Source: Falciphora oryzae
Taxonomy: Eukaryota; Ascomycota; Sordariomycetes; Magnaporthales; Magnaporthaceae
Direction of reading: 5' to 3'
Assembly: GCA_000733355.1 (NCBI GenBank)
Contig: JNVV01000027.1
Location: forward strand, 206,940 to 270,939
DNA length: 64,000 nucleotides
Positions 1-9,968 of this stretch are shown in pieces (the stretch's first letter is position 1; every line of letters starts with the position of its first letter). The notes under the pieces were generated by a model, which was given only the letters and a program-made list of their open reading frames with translations, had not been told where the DNA came from and searched no databases. The translations under genes were made by a program, and so were the position numbers.

Positions 1-1522
1 TTGGCTCGTCGCTCTGGCTAGCATCCTGTGCCTCGGACTCGTCTCCCGAGTCGCCCTCGTCCCCGGCATCATTCTCGGCACCACTAGCTTGAGCAGATCC
101 GGTGTCAGACAGGTGACCAAAGATGTTGGAGTTCGGCGCCGAGAGTTTCGAAGTCGCAGACTTGGCAGAGTTCTCGAAGATGGACCTGGTAGCGGATCCT
201 GATGAGAAAGCACTGGACTTGGGCTTTGAGGCAGATGGCGGCTCCACCGACATCTGGAACGAGTTGGAAGATGGCGTCGAGCCAGCAGGCTTGCTGTTAG
301 CAACCTGCTCAAAGAACTTCTTGGTAGCTGACGGGGTCTTCGCAGGAGATGGGGCAGCAGCCTTGTGGAGCTTCGAGGGAGCAGCCTCATCATGATCGTC
401 AGCCAGGCGCTTCTTGTTGCCCTTGTTGAGAGCAGGCGTGGCGGTCTCAGTCAGCGGCTCACGCTCGCCACGAGCGCGCTTGCCTTGTGAGGGGGCGAAA
501 GCAGTGGTACTCTTGGTCGGCTCTTCCGAGGCCTTCCGCTTCCCAGCTCCGCGCGATAGAATGCCCTCGGTGCCATTCACCCGGGTCTCGTTGCTCGGCG
601 CGGGCGCGGTCTCAGCCTCATCGTCGGGAATCCCGTGGTCGGCCTTCCATTTGGACACCACCTCCTGCGAGGGCTTGATGCTCTTGAACTCGTAGAGTCC
701 GTAGCGGAGCATGATCAGGCTGCGGCTCTTCTCATATTCCTTTGCGAAGTTGAGGATGTTAAACCTCCAGTCCTTCTTGAGATAGATCTCGTCGGACGCG
801 TACTTGAGCCTCCGCAGGTCAAGAATGCAGAAGAACTGCTTTCTCTGTGCCTCTGTGAAGTCCTTGGGGCATAGGTCTGCCAGGTACTCGTCCGCGTAGA
901 TGGAGCCGACTCGGTTGGGGTTCTTCGGGGCCCTCTTGGCTAGCTCCTCTCCGGAGAGGTTCGCAGGGGGCTCGGGGATCTTCATCGTAAAGAGCTCGCT
1001 CGGCGGTATCCTAGACATGCCGCGGCCAATGCTCTCCGACGTAGAGGCGCGGGCATCGCGACTTGGAGTCCCGGCTGAAGGGCGCAGGGACTCCTTGAAG
1101 GGCTTGGGAGTGCCTCTCCGGGGTGTGAAGGTAAACCTGCCGCCATCGGGGGCGATCGAGGCACGGAACATGGGGCGTGGCGAAGCTGCGGCGGCGGAGA
1201 AGTTGGTCGCCTTGACGGTGCTGGTAGACAGCTTGCTCGACGGGCCCTGGGGGCGCTCGTGGATCTTGCGACCGGCCATCTGCGAGGTCGACGCGCGCGC
1301 CACCGGGCTCTCAGGGGATGGTGAGCGCTCCTGCTGGAACTTGACGCGCGGTCGCGGCGTATCGCGATGCGTGCCGTTCTCGAGCGCAGGCAGACGATGG
1401 GCCGGGATGGGAAGCCGCTCGGGTTGAGGCTCCGGCTCGTTGCGGCGCTTAACCGCAGAAGAAAAGATGCCACCCGAGATGCTTCCCCACCAGCCAGACT
1501 GCCTCTTGTCGGGAGTAGCCAT
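1..1522 (-). CDS. Nuclear pore nucleoporin, Nup1/Nup60-like (5' part only)
   Basis: An uninterrupted reading frame runs from an ATG at 1522 to the window edge (at least 507 residues), so the gene is cut at its 3' end. The N-terminus (MATPDKRQSGWWGSI followed by an IFSSAVKRRN segment) resembles the short amphipathic helix plus basic patch with which Nup1/Nup60-type basket nucleoporins bind the nuclear membrane. The remainder is Ser/Pro/Lys-rich and probably disordered, with scattered F-containing motifs such as KKFFEQ and NIFGHLS. A more ordered segment lies around residues 195-290. By analogy it would act at the nuclear basket. No intron is needed in the visible part. The identification rests on overall character and the N-terminal motif, not on a diagnostic domain, so another nucleoporin or nuclear-envelope protein is possible. 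Confidence 0.5.
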   Translation of the reverse strand, partial: MATPDKRQSGWWGSISGGIFSSAVKRRNEPEPQPERLPIPAHRLPALENGTHRDTPRPRVKFQQERSPSPESPVARASTSQMAGRKIHERPQGPSSKLSTSTVKATNFSAAAASPRPMFRASIAPDGGRFTFTPRRGTPKPFKESLRPSAGTPSRDARASTSESIGRGMSRIPPSELFTMKIPEPPANLSGEELAKRAPKNPNRVGSIYADEYLADLCPKDFTEAQRKQFFCILDLRRLKYASDEIYLKKDWRFNILNFAKEYEKSRSLIMLRYGLYEFKSIKPSQEVVSKWKADHGIPDDEAETAPAPSNETRVNGTEGILSRGAGKRKASEEPTKSTTAFAPSQGKRARGEREPLTETATPALNKGNKKRLADDHDEAAPSKLHKAAAPSPAKTPSATKKFFEQVANSKPAGSTPSSNSFQMSVEPPSASKPKSSAFSSGSATRSIFENSAKSATSKLSAPNSNIFGHLSDTGSAQASGAENDAGDEGDSGDESEAQDASQSDEP

Positions 1523-2590
1523 GGCGACGGAGTGCGGTCGCGTGCGTGGTTGAAAGAAAGGAAAGTGAAAGTTAAATTATGATAGTTGTCGCGTCGTCGA
1601 CATTGGACAATCGCGATGATGGTCGTGAAGCGGGAAAGAATATTGTGCGAGGTTGATGTGATGGGGTTTGGCGCGAAAAATGCGAGCCAGCCAGGTGCGT
1701 CGAAGCAGGCAGGCACGCTCGCGAACGAATGGGCCCGACGGACACGTTGGAAACGAACAAAAACAGGGAACAGTCTCCTCGGACCCCGTCGACAAAGAGT
1801 TCGATGCAGCGGGTTGTCGAAACAACAGGGTCGCTGTCCTAGACGCGCATCGAACGGCGTCGACACGAGAGCGAGGCTGCTTGGGTCGATTGTTTTGGGT
1901 CGGGTTGGGGGGGAAGCGCCAGAAAAAAAAAAAAGTTCACGGTGCGAACGACCCCTTAGGTGCTTGGTGCGAATATTAAGGCGGGCCGCCCATGGAAACC
2001 AAAAGATCCATGCAGGGGGGCGTGAATTTTAGGCACAGACCACTCAGCGCCTTCCGGCCCAAAGGTGTGGCTGCCTCCTGCCATCAGCGCGTGGTAGCGC
2101 GCACGGACCTTGACTAGCAAGCCCGCCCGCGTAGATGTTCTGCCTCAGGTGTCAAGAATCGTCGCTTGCTTTGGGGCTCCCGCGAGTCAGCTCGGGCTTG
2201 TCCGATTCAAGGGGCAAGTCAGGTCGTCTCTCGTGACCGCAGTGTCGAGATTCCGAAGTCTCGACCAGAGTCAGGCTGGAGCGACGGTTTCAACGATTGA
2301 ACCTGGACAAAAACCGCACTTCTACTGTAATGCGCCGGCAACTAGTAGCACCTAGAGGCAGCATGAGGCTTGTCGAGACGCGGGGCACGTCGAGGCAAAC
2401 GGCGTGGCTTGTCATTGTAGACTCGACCGAGCGTGCTGCTCAGGGAACTCGCTCGCTAGCCCCGAAGTCTGACGGTGAACATCACGGCACTGGAGAATGC
2501 GAAACGGGGACCGACGGATCGTCTAGAACAGTCAAGTTCAATTAATCATCATACAAAAAGAAGCATCCAACCCATCGGCCCAGGCACCGC
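1523..2590. other. Intergenic: nucleoporin promoter and SCP2 3' flank
   Basis: No convincing gene. The open frames here are short, low in complexity and antisense to each other. The left part should hold the promoter and leader of the nucleoporin gene, the right part the 3' UTR of the sterol-carrier gene. A run of twelve A residues lies near 1923. Confidence 0.5.
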
Positions 2591-3186
2591 TCATAGCTTG
2601 GCCTTGGTCTGGGCCTTCTTCAGGATTGGGTCCAGCTTGGTGGCCTTCATGACATCGCCCTTGATCTTGAGCTTGCCGCTCATGAACAGCTTCTGCGCAT
2701 TGGCCTTTCCGACCACCAGGTTGCCGAAGTCGGCCTCGGATAATGTCAGGGTGACTGCAAGGATGATGTTAGAACCAGTCCGATGGCTTTGCAAGACCTC
2801 TGCCGCTCCTCCGTTCCTGAGGTCGAGATGGCCATATAACCAAAGGCAACTCACCATTAGGCTTGTCACCAAGACCCTTGCCGACCTCGCCCTTCTCGCG
2901 CAGGTCAATGTACCAGCTCTCGGTCTCGCCGGCGGCGTTCTTCAGGGTGAAAGCGAAGAGCGCCTTGCCCTGCTTGATGGCGTCCTTCTTGTCGGCGTCG
3001 TTGCCCAGGGCGCTAGCGATGGCGTCGAAAGCGGCTGAGGAGGGGAACTTGTCTGGTTTGGGCGCACCAGGGGGGCATATCAGCGCCAGCCCAGAGCAGA
3101 GGCGGCATCGCCAGTGCCGACAAAGGATAGGGAGTGGCTCATGGGTTGGCTCCCCACGCGACAAACTCACCGTTGGCGAGAGACAT
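2591..3186 (-). CDS. SCP2 sterol-binding domain protein, peroxisomal lipid carrier
   Basis: Three exons (3186-3171, 3052-2855, 2754-2591) join in frame to give 125 residues, with GTGAGT donors at both introns. The product begins MSLANDKFPSSAAFDAI and is a stand-alone SCP2 domain: an amphipathic helix, a strand ending in FAFTLKN, the WYIDLREKGEVGKG segment, then VTLTLSEADF and a C-terminal helix with MKATKLDPILKK. It ends in AKL, a recognised variant of the PTS1 peroxisomal import signal. Known relatives such as yeast Pox18 carry fatty acyl-CoA or sterols in the peroxisome. The length matches small fungal SCP2 proteins. The first exon codes for only five residues plus one base. Confidence 0.9.
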
Positions 3187-4237
3187 GGCGGATTGTTTTC
3201 TGTCCTACACGGGGGAAAAAAAAAATGGCTAGGGGTTGGTTGTGCTGGGGGGGTCGTCGGCGTCTGTGCGACTTTGCGAAATCAAGTCAAAGGAAGATAA
3301 GAATATGTTTTAAAAGTAAGAAAGAGTAAAAGGCGAAAAACCGGGTTGGGAAAGATGTTGGGTATTATAACCGGAAACAGAGACCTGGCTAACCCGAGAC
3401 CAGGGGGTGCCTCTTCCTGATGACGCTCCCGCGTTCGCGCTTTTGCGCCGAGCTGGGCGGCGTGCGCACGCACATGTGATTGAACCTCGGTGCATTTTCC
3501 CCAGGGCGTGCCACACTCGCCCACAGCCCGCCAGCCGCTGGGACTTCCCCACACAAAGCTGTCGCAGGGGGCGGCACGAGGGAGACCCTCCCCCAGGATG
3601 AGAAGAGGGCTAAGCACCCCCAACTCGTCACTGCTGGAGAGTTGGTTGCGAGGGAAGCGAGTGCGCAATGTTGCGTCGCATTCCGGAGAGCGCGTGGGCG
3701 TATTGCGTATTCCCGCCTTGTCGCAATCGTTCAGCGCTTGCAGCTCTTTTCGCCCCTTGTAAGCCGAGGGCAGTCGTCAAATCTAGAGGCTTGTTCTCCG
3801 GTCAGGAATGCCTAGTCCTCGGCATGCATGTCATATGGCTACGATCTCAAGTACTTTAGGCCACAGACGGCCTCGAGTCTAGAATTCTTTCTTCACGCTG
3901 GGAGCAAGCATCAGATCCGAACGTGATCGAGGCCGAAGCTCAAGCTCCGATTCATCGTGGCCGAATGCGGGGTTAGGGTCTCATTCCACTGACCGTGTCT
4001 GCGCGCGCTAATGACGCCCCACACCACGCGACAGGCTACCAGCAGAGCACGGCGGACTTGCAGGGGCCGAGTATTTCCAGCGGTGGATGAATGCACCGAC
4101 GACCAGCGCATCATGGCACGGGCAAACCGACGACATCAGCGCCGAGGACAAACAAAAGCAGCCGGAGCGCCAATTGACAATTGCACCATAATTGCCACCG
4201 GCCAGTGAAGGCCAAATAACCCACACAACAAACAAAT
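3187..4237. other. Intergenic: divergent promoter region between SCP2 and SPF27
   Basis: Divergent 1-kb spacer. Short overlapping open frames occur on both strands but none shows a start context, splice logic or protein-like composition. No tRNA, 5S rRNA or repeat was seen. Confidence 0.5.
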
Positions 4238-4990
4238 ATGTCGTCCTTGAGGAGAACAATTCACGAGAGCCTCCCATGTGCGTCCACCGGAACTGCTCTG
4301 CAGAACCCGCGCCTTGCTCCTCAAGCATCGTCTAACATGAGAATCCCCCCTCCAGATGTCGACCCGGACCCGACCCCGGCCCAGCGCGCAGCTGCCCAGG
4401 CCCTGATCGACGCCGAGCTCGACGCCTCCCCGCCGACGACAGGCGACCACCCGGACCTGCCCGCCGCCTACGCGCCGCGCTTCACCCCAGCCCTCGAGGC
4501 CGAGCTGGCCCGCGTGGCCGGCAGCCCGGACCCTTCAAAACCAACCCCGCTCCGCGCCATCGACACCAAGCGGTACGAGGCTCAGGACGACGACGACGAC
4601 GAGAACGACCCTCCAAAGGACCCGGCCGTCCTCGAGGCCTCCCTCGCCCGCGCCCACACCCTGCACGCCTACCTGCGCATGCGCCGCGAGCACCTAGCCC
4701 TGCTCGACGCCCCCGAGGGCCGCAACGCCTGGCTCGTCGGCAACTGGCAGCTCGAGGCCGAGCTCAAGGCCGTCGAGGCCGAGCTGGCCGCCGCCCGCCG
4801 CTCCGTCGACGCAACCGCCCTCCGCCGCCGCCGCGCCCAGGACGAGGCCGCGCCCGAGCTGCGCGGGCTCGACGAGTCCTGGAGGAGGGGCGTCGGCCAG
4901 GCCATCGAGGTCGAGGTCGCCGCCGTCGCCCTGCGCGCTGAGCTGGATGCTGCCGCCGCCGCCCGCTTCCAGCAGGAGCAGGCCGTCTGA
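4238..4990 (+). CDS. Pre-mRNA splicing factor SPF27/BCAS2 family
   Basis: Two exons (4238-4277 and 4356-4990) give 224 residues. Splicing converts an odd N-terminus into MSSLRRTIHESLPYVDPDP, the usual start of fungal SPF27 proteins. The intron has a GTGCGT donor, a CTAAC branch site near 4332 and a CAG acceptor. The body is helical and rich in Ala, Glu and Arg: a central Asp run, the LHAYLRMRREHLALLD segment, and a C-terminal coiled coil ending FQQEQAV. SPF27 is a structural member of the Prp19/NineTeen complex in the nucleus. Reading straight through without splicing also stays open, so automatic annotation could miss this intron. Confidence 0.85.
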   Translation: MSSLRRTIHESLPCASTGTALQNPRLAPQASSNMRIPPPDVDPDPTPAQRAAAQALIDAELDASPPTTGDHPDLPAAYAPRFTPALEAELARVAGSPDPSKPTPLRAIDTKRYEAQDDDDDENDPPKDPAVLEASLARAHTLHAYLRMRREHLALLDAPEGRNAWLVGNWQLEAELKAVEAELAAARRSVDATALRRRRAQDEAAPELRGLDESWRRGVGQAIEVEVAAVALRAELDAAAAARFQQEQAV

Positions 4991-5635
4991 GAGTGGTGCC
5001 TTGCTGGTTGGCGGTGACTACAATGGATGCAGCTGGTTCCGTCTTTCCGTGTTTTACCACATGCCGGGCTTTATTCACACACACATAAATACGTATCAAG
5101 GCGTTCTGGATGGGTCAAGGAGTTTGGCGATCTCAACTGTCAGGTTTTACGGGTATAGGTTTGCGCGATAGAACGACAGACAGAAAGGACACATCAAAAC
5201 CGCCCCTATGTCCCAGCCCTCTTCAGGAAAAAAAAAAAAAAAAAATCTGAGCGTAGAAGACGGTGACTTCTCTTCGCGGGCGGTGATTGATAGGTAATCC
5301 TTGCAACGAACCTTGTGAAGAAAAGAATGCTTTCGTAAACAAAACGAAAAGATAATGGAATCAAGTTGACAGGGAAGGAGGAACAAGGGGTGAAAATACT
5401 TTGAATCGGTAGTGATGATCCGCGAACGCCTTGTTTTGACCACATCGCCCAGCACTGGATCCTGTCGGTCTTGTAAACGGAATACACAAAACCCCTCCCG
5501 GTAAGAAGAGAAACAGAAGAGAATAATAATAGAAAAAGAAAAACAGATTTCCTTCCAAAGTCAAGCTGCCCAAGGCTGATCTAGAGCTGTTAGGGTCCCC
5601 ATCAAACCAATAACCGCGACAGACAGACGTCCCGC
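4991..5635. other. Intergenic: convergent 3' flanks
   Basis: Convergent spacer between SPF27 and the PKA regulatory subunit. It is AT-richer than its surroundings, with a run of A residues near 5229-5245. It holds the two 3' UTRs and nothing else that I can support. Confidence 0.55.
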
Positions 5636-6906
5636 TCATGCCGACTGCAGCGGGTCGATGTCCTCCACCCCAGTCTTGACGTCCTCGTACCTGGTCCGCC
5701 TCAGGATTTCCTCCAGCGGGCCAAGCAGGCTTTGGAACGAGTTCTTGTCCAGAGTGGCAACCTTGCCGTCCGTCTTGCCGAGAACGCTCGCCGCTCGGCG
5801 GGTGTCGTTAAGCAGCGCCAGCTCGCCAAAGAAGTCGCCCTTCTTGTAACTCATGACGGGCTGAGCTATGCCAACCTTGAACGCGTCGGCCTCGCCGCTC
5901 ACCAGGATGTAGAACTTCTCGCCGGGATCCCCCTGCTTGATTATCAGATCACCGGCAGCGAAGCTCTCGTCCTTGAGGGCGACGATGAGCTTTTTCCTCT
6001 CGGCAGCCGTGAGGGGTGCCAGCGCTGGCACGCCCTTGAGGAATTTGTCGTACATCTGGTAGCGCGCAGAGTTGGTTTCCATCAGGATGCGGTTGAAGGT
6101 TACACGGTCCAGTGCCCAGAGCACGCAGTTGGCTTCCGCTGACATGACCGTGGCATTACGAAGGGCGTTGTGCATGAGTGCGATTTCACCAAAGTAGCCG
6201 CCCGCCCCGACCGTGCCATCGTGCTTACCGAGGCCGTCTGGCCCGGGCTGCATGGCGCCGGTCGGGTTCTTGTAGACGTTGAACGAGCCCTTCTGAACCA
6301 CGTAGAAGTAGTCGCCAACGTCGCCTTGGATAATCACCTAGAAACCAACAAGGGCATTATTAGTTAGGGTGGAGTGGTACCAACAAGTAGACGCTGCAGG
6401 CTGACCTTGATGTCCTTGGCGGGGATGAGCTTTTCTTGAAAAGCGCCAATGACCTGTACCCTCTGCTCCTCATCCAGCTTGTCAAAGACAAATTTGCCCC
6501 GCATAGCGTCCTTGAGCCACACTAGCTGCTCGTCGGTCTTTGGGTAGACGGGCGGATTCCAGTTATCGTCTGAATCCGCAAAAGGCTTCAGGGACTCGGC
6601 CGAGACAGAGGTTCTCCGGCCAAAGTTATACTGGGCTGGGTAACCCTCTGGGTTTAACTGCTGCCTGGCAGCAGAGAGAGGGCCATCGCTGGCGCCATCC
6701 GAGCCTCCAAAGGGCCCTCCAAAGGGTCCGCCAAAGGTCGCGGCCGGGTTCGTATTGAAGTTGGGAGTGGTCGGAGACGTGACAGCATCCCCATCCTCCT
6801 CTTCCATGACGGGCAGGACCACGGTGGGTGTGGGCCTCCTCTCCTCGGTCGGGCTGAACGGGTTCGAGTTCGCCCCGAACGGGCTGGTGAAGCCGCTCGT
6901 CGACAT
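5636..6906 (-). CDS. cAMP-dependent protein kinase regulatory subunit
   Basis: Two exons (6906-6406 and 6337-5636) encode 400 residues. The N-terminal part is disordered, with FGGPFGG repeats at about 58-68. The inhibitor (pseudosubstrate) site RRTSVS is at 97-102 and has a phosphorylatable serine, as in type II subunits. Two cyclic-nucleotide-binding domains follow. Site A has FGEIAL at 216-221 with its phosphate-binding Arg at 227; site B has FGELALL from 337 with RRAAS around 347. Both sites look intact, so cAMP-responsive control of the PKA catalytic subunit is expected. Length and start resemble Neurospora MCB. The intron has a GTCAGC donor and a CTAG acceptor. The 5' flank is unusually long (about 3 kb without another gene). 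Confidence 0.95.
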
Positions 6907-9327
6907 TTCTGGGAAGGAGCTTGGTGGGTATGGACTTGACGCCGATGCAGGAGTGTAGTTCAGCGGGTTATTGGTACTGTGATCGCAGCCCAGGTGAACG
7001 ACTGCCTGATGGGTTGACTGAGTAAGCTTTTGGCAAGCAACAATGGCCTAGGTGGGAGCTTTTTCAAGGACAGGTAATTGCGTCAAATGCAGCTATGGCC
7101 GCCAAACATAGGATCAGGTGGCCTATGCCGGAGGGGTGGAGGAGCATACCTGACAACAACACTAGCTCCGTCCAGTGTGCCGGGTCCCCTAGGGCTTGTG
7201 TGCGTGCGTTTCCTGTTGCTGGTAGGAAGTGTTAGACCCAGGTGGTCGGACCCTTCTAGAAGGTCTTGGGCCGCATGGAACTTGGCGGTCTGAGGGGCAT
7301 AATATATGGGGGAAGGCGGCAGTGGGCGGCAGCTTGGGCGAGATGATCGAGCTTGGACAGATGAGTGAAACCTAGTACAAAGGTGCATTGAAAGAGACGT
7401 GTGACAGAGTGAAGCTCGTGCGACTAGATGACGGGGCACTGGCAGGATGGCGGGATGGCAGAAGGCGACAAGGACGGACGGCGAATCCGAAGCAGCTAGA
7501 GGCTACTGGGTAGCGGGTACATGGACAAACGACGGGACTTACAATGGGCACAGGGCCGTGAGTTTCGATCTGGTAACACTGAATAAAAAGTATGAAGATA
7601 CGTAGGGCGAAAGGCAGTGGCTTTTCAGGTCGTTATTGGTGTTGGGCGGGGGCTGGCAACTGCGAGGCCAATGTTAGAGACAACGCGCGCGACAACAAAG
7701 GGGGAGGACAGCAGAATCGTGTGCTCGCGGTGGCAACGCGGGGTTCTCCAGCGATGCGTGATGCAAAGGCGAGGACAAGAGTGGACACACGGGCGCGCGT
7801 ACAGCTGCAGAGGAGAAAAGAATCGATCGTGGATGGAAAAACAACAGAGACGGACGCGGGTGGTGGCTCGAGGGATGGCGTTGTCGCTTCGTTCGATCGC
7901 GAGCTGGTTGACGGAAGGTAGAGGGGAAGGTTCAGCGTGGCTCGGTGGTGGCAGCCAAAGAGACGAATGGGTGCAGTCGAGCCAGACGAAGGCACGAGGA
8001 GGAGTTTGCCGTGCAGATGGCCTTGAACGACACGGTCAAGGAAATCGAAGCTGGCGAGAGGCAGGCGGGCTGGCGAGATGGAGAAGGAGGCAGTCTAGCA
8101 CGCTTGAGCTTCTGAGCCAGCACGGAACGAGGTTAGGACTGGAAGGTAGACTAGAGCCCCTTTCGCAGGAGGGAAAGTGGAGGTGGGGGCCACCAAGAGA
8201 AGCGGGCGACGGGCGTCGTGCTGCTGCTCGTCACCCCCAGCGACCCACCGGCCACCTGCTGCCAGCCAGTCAGGGCGCGCCGGGATCCCAGCACGGGCCA
8301 GCCCATGACAGTCAACAGCCCCTCCCACGCCAGTCATTTCTACGTCGAACCCTTCTAGAACGTGCACGGATCACTAGGGGGCTTCTGCCACCGCCCACCT
8401 CTTTAGCTTCGAATGCTTCTCAGGAGCTTCCGTGCAGCTGGGGCAGGCAAGCTGCCGCTGACCTTGCCCAGGCCGGGGCCGCCTGCAGACCATCAGACCG
8501 TCACAGCGCCTCTGCAAATCAGCAGCGTTGCCCATCCACAGCGCGCCCAGTCTCCTGTACCTTGCCCAACCGACATTACCGAATGCCTGTGGCAGGTGAG
8601 ACTGAGACCTGCCCGACGGCACCCCGAGCGTACACATGCACACACACAGTCTCTGGTGTGTCCGGAAACGCGGCGGAGGCAAAGAATGATCCAAAGGATC
8701 CCGAGCCTGTTTCCAATTGCATTCTTCATTGGAACCCTCGTGCCCCAGCTTCGTCCGAGCACAATCCACGCGGGCAGCAAGGCGCCGGATTGGAGTCCTG
8801 CCGATCTTTTGGGTGACATAAAGTCACTTTGATCGGTCCGGTCCTGTCACCATTCTTGCTTCTCGTCTGTCGGGGGTTGATAGCTTTTCCTTTGCCGAAC
8901 GATCGCCTAACTGCGTAGGAGTGGCACAACAATGACGCACGCGCAACCCCACTGAAACATTGTGCAAATCCAGAGGAACAGGTCTTGCTGCCGATGTCGT
9001 CGTCTTCGAGGAGCGCTTCAAACAGGTGTACCCTGTGGTAATTAGATAAGCGGTTCTTGCGGGCCTGGCCTCTAGGGTGGTTCACTGGATACGACTAGGC
9101 AGATTTATGTTTTGACTTCATCTGGATAGCACAGGCGACAATAGGTCGACAGGCGCAGTCAATCTTCCGCATCTCAGGACCAAAGTACACTTGACACTGA
9201 GCTGAAGACCAAAGGCAGCGAAAGTACACAAGGAACAAGCCAAGCTCGCTCTCCCACTCGACACGTCGTGCGGCGCGCTGCCACGACTGCTAAGCCATGG
9301 GCGGCGCAGTGATCATCCCTTGCAATG

Positions 9328-9345
9328 AGTTGAACATGTTCAACT
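9328..9345. repeat. Perfect 18-bp palindrome
   Basis: AGTTGAACATGTTCAACT reads the same on both strands. It lies about 620 bp upstream of the Cdc50 start. It could bind a dimeric transcription factor; this is inference only. Confidence 0.7.
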
Positions 9346-9456
9346 GACACAAGCAGTTAATCGCATCGACAGACAACAATCCAACAAAATCATACTCAAT
9401 GCATTTCAGGCGAGAAAATGCGCGCAAATAAATGATATTTGAATACATAGCTTCAT

Positions 9457-9484
9457 AAAATAGCTATCCAAAACTGGCTATTTT
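9457..9484. repeat. Inverted repeat with 8-bp arms and 12-bp loop
   Basis: Arms AAAATAGC (9457-9464) and GCTATTTT (9477-9484) are perfectly complementary and sit in a locally AT-rich patch upstream of Cdc50. Confidence 0.65.
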
Positions 9485-9503
9485 CAGTTCTTGTTGACCC
9501 TGC

Positions 9504-9520
9504 CCTTTGAAGATCAAAGG
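9504..9520. repeat. Inverted repeat with 7-bp arms and 3-bp loop
   Basis: CCTTTGA and TCAAAGG flank AGA, 20 bp downstream of the previous inverted repeat. Confidence 0.65.
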
Positions 9521-9968
9521 ATGCATTTGCTGTGCTGCGAACAGCAACTGCGCCTTCAGGGAATTAGTGAGATGAGTGGACCGTGCACCAAATCATCCAA
9601 ATTTAGACTGGCCGCAGCTTGTGGCCGTACCTTGGACGGAGCTGCTGATGCAACTCAGCTCCCAGCGTGTGTTGTGGCTGAGCAAGGGGTCCATTCAATT
9701 CCGCCTGCACAAAGCCGACATCCATTTCCTGCTGATTGCTGATGTGGACGCGCCAGCCACATCCTCAACCACAGGCCCGCTCCGTCCTTTTGACGCCTTG
9801 CAACTCCCAAAACCACGCGCCATCGCTTTCGCCTTTGAGCGACGGAACAATCGGAACGCACGACAGCATCACCGCGACACAATCGATCGACCGCACGACC
9901 GCACCGAAGACAAAGCACAACCGCGAAAGCATCTCAGCGGGTCGGTCGCCCGACTCTCGCAGCGCAGA

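Larger units (their letters stand above)
6907..9968. other. Large gene-free interval, divergent promoters of PKA-R and Cdc50
   Basis: About 3 kb with no supportable gene. The longest frame (7617-8816, +) is Arg/Ser/Trp/Gly-rich, has no recognisable domain and is mirrored by frames on other strands, so I treat it as chance. The interval probably contains long 5' leaders and regulatory DNA. Three inverted repeats cluster at 9328-9520 and are listed separately. Confidence 0.5.

Noticed and set aside
7617..8816. 399-codon open frame on the plus strand
   Set aside because: Arg/Ser/Trp/Gly-rich, no domain, no hydrophobic core pattern, and overlapped by frames on the other strand. It is explained by GC-rich sequence lacking stops.
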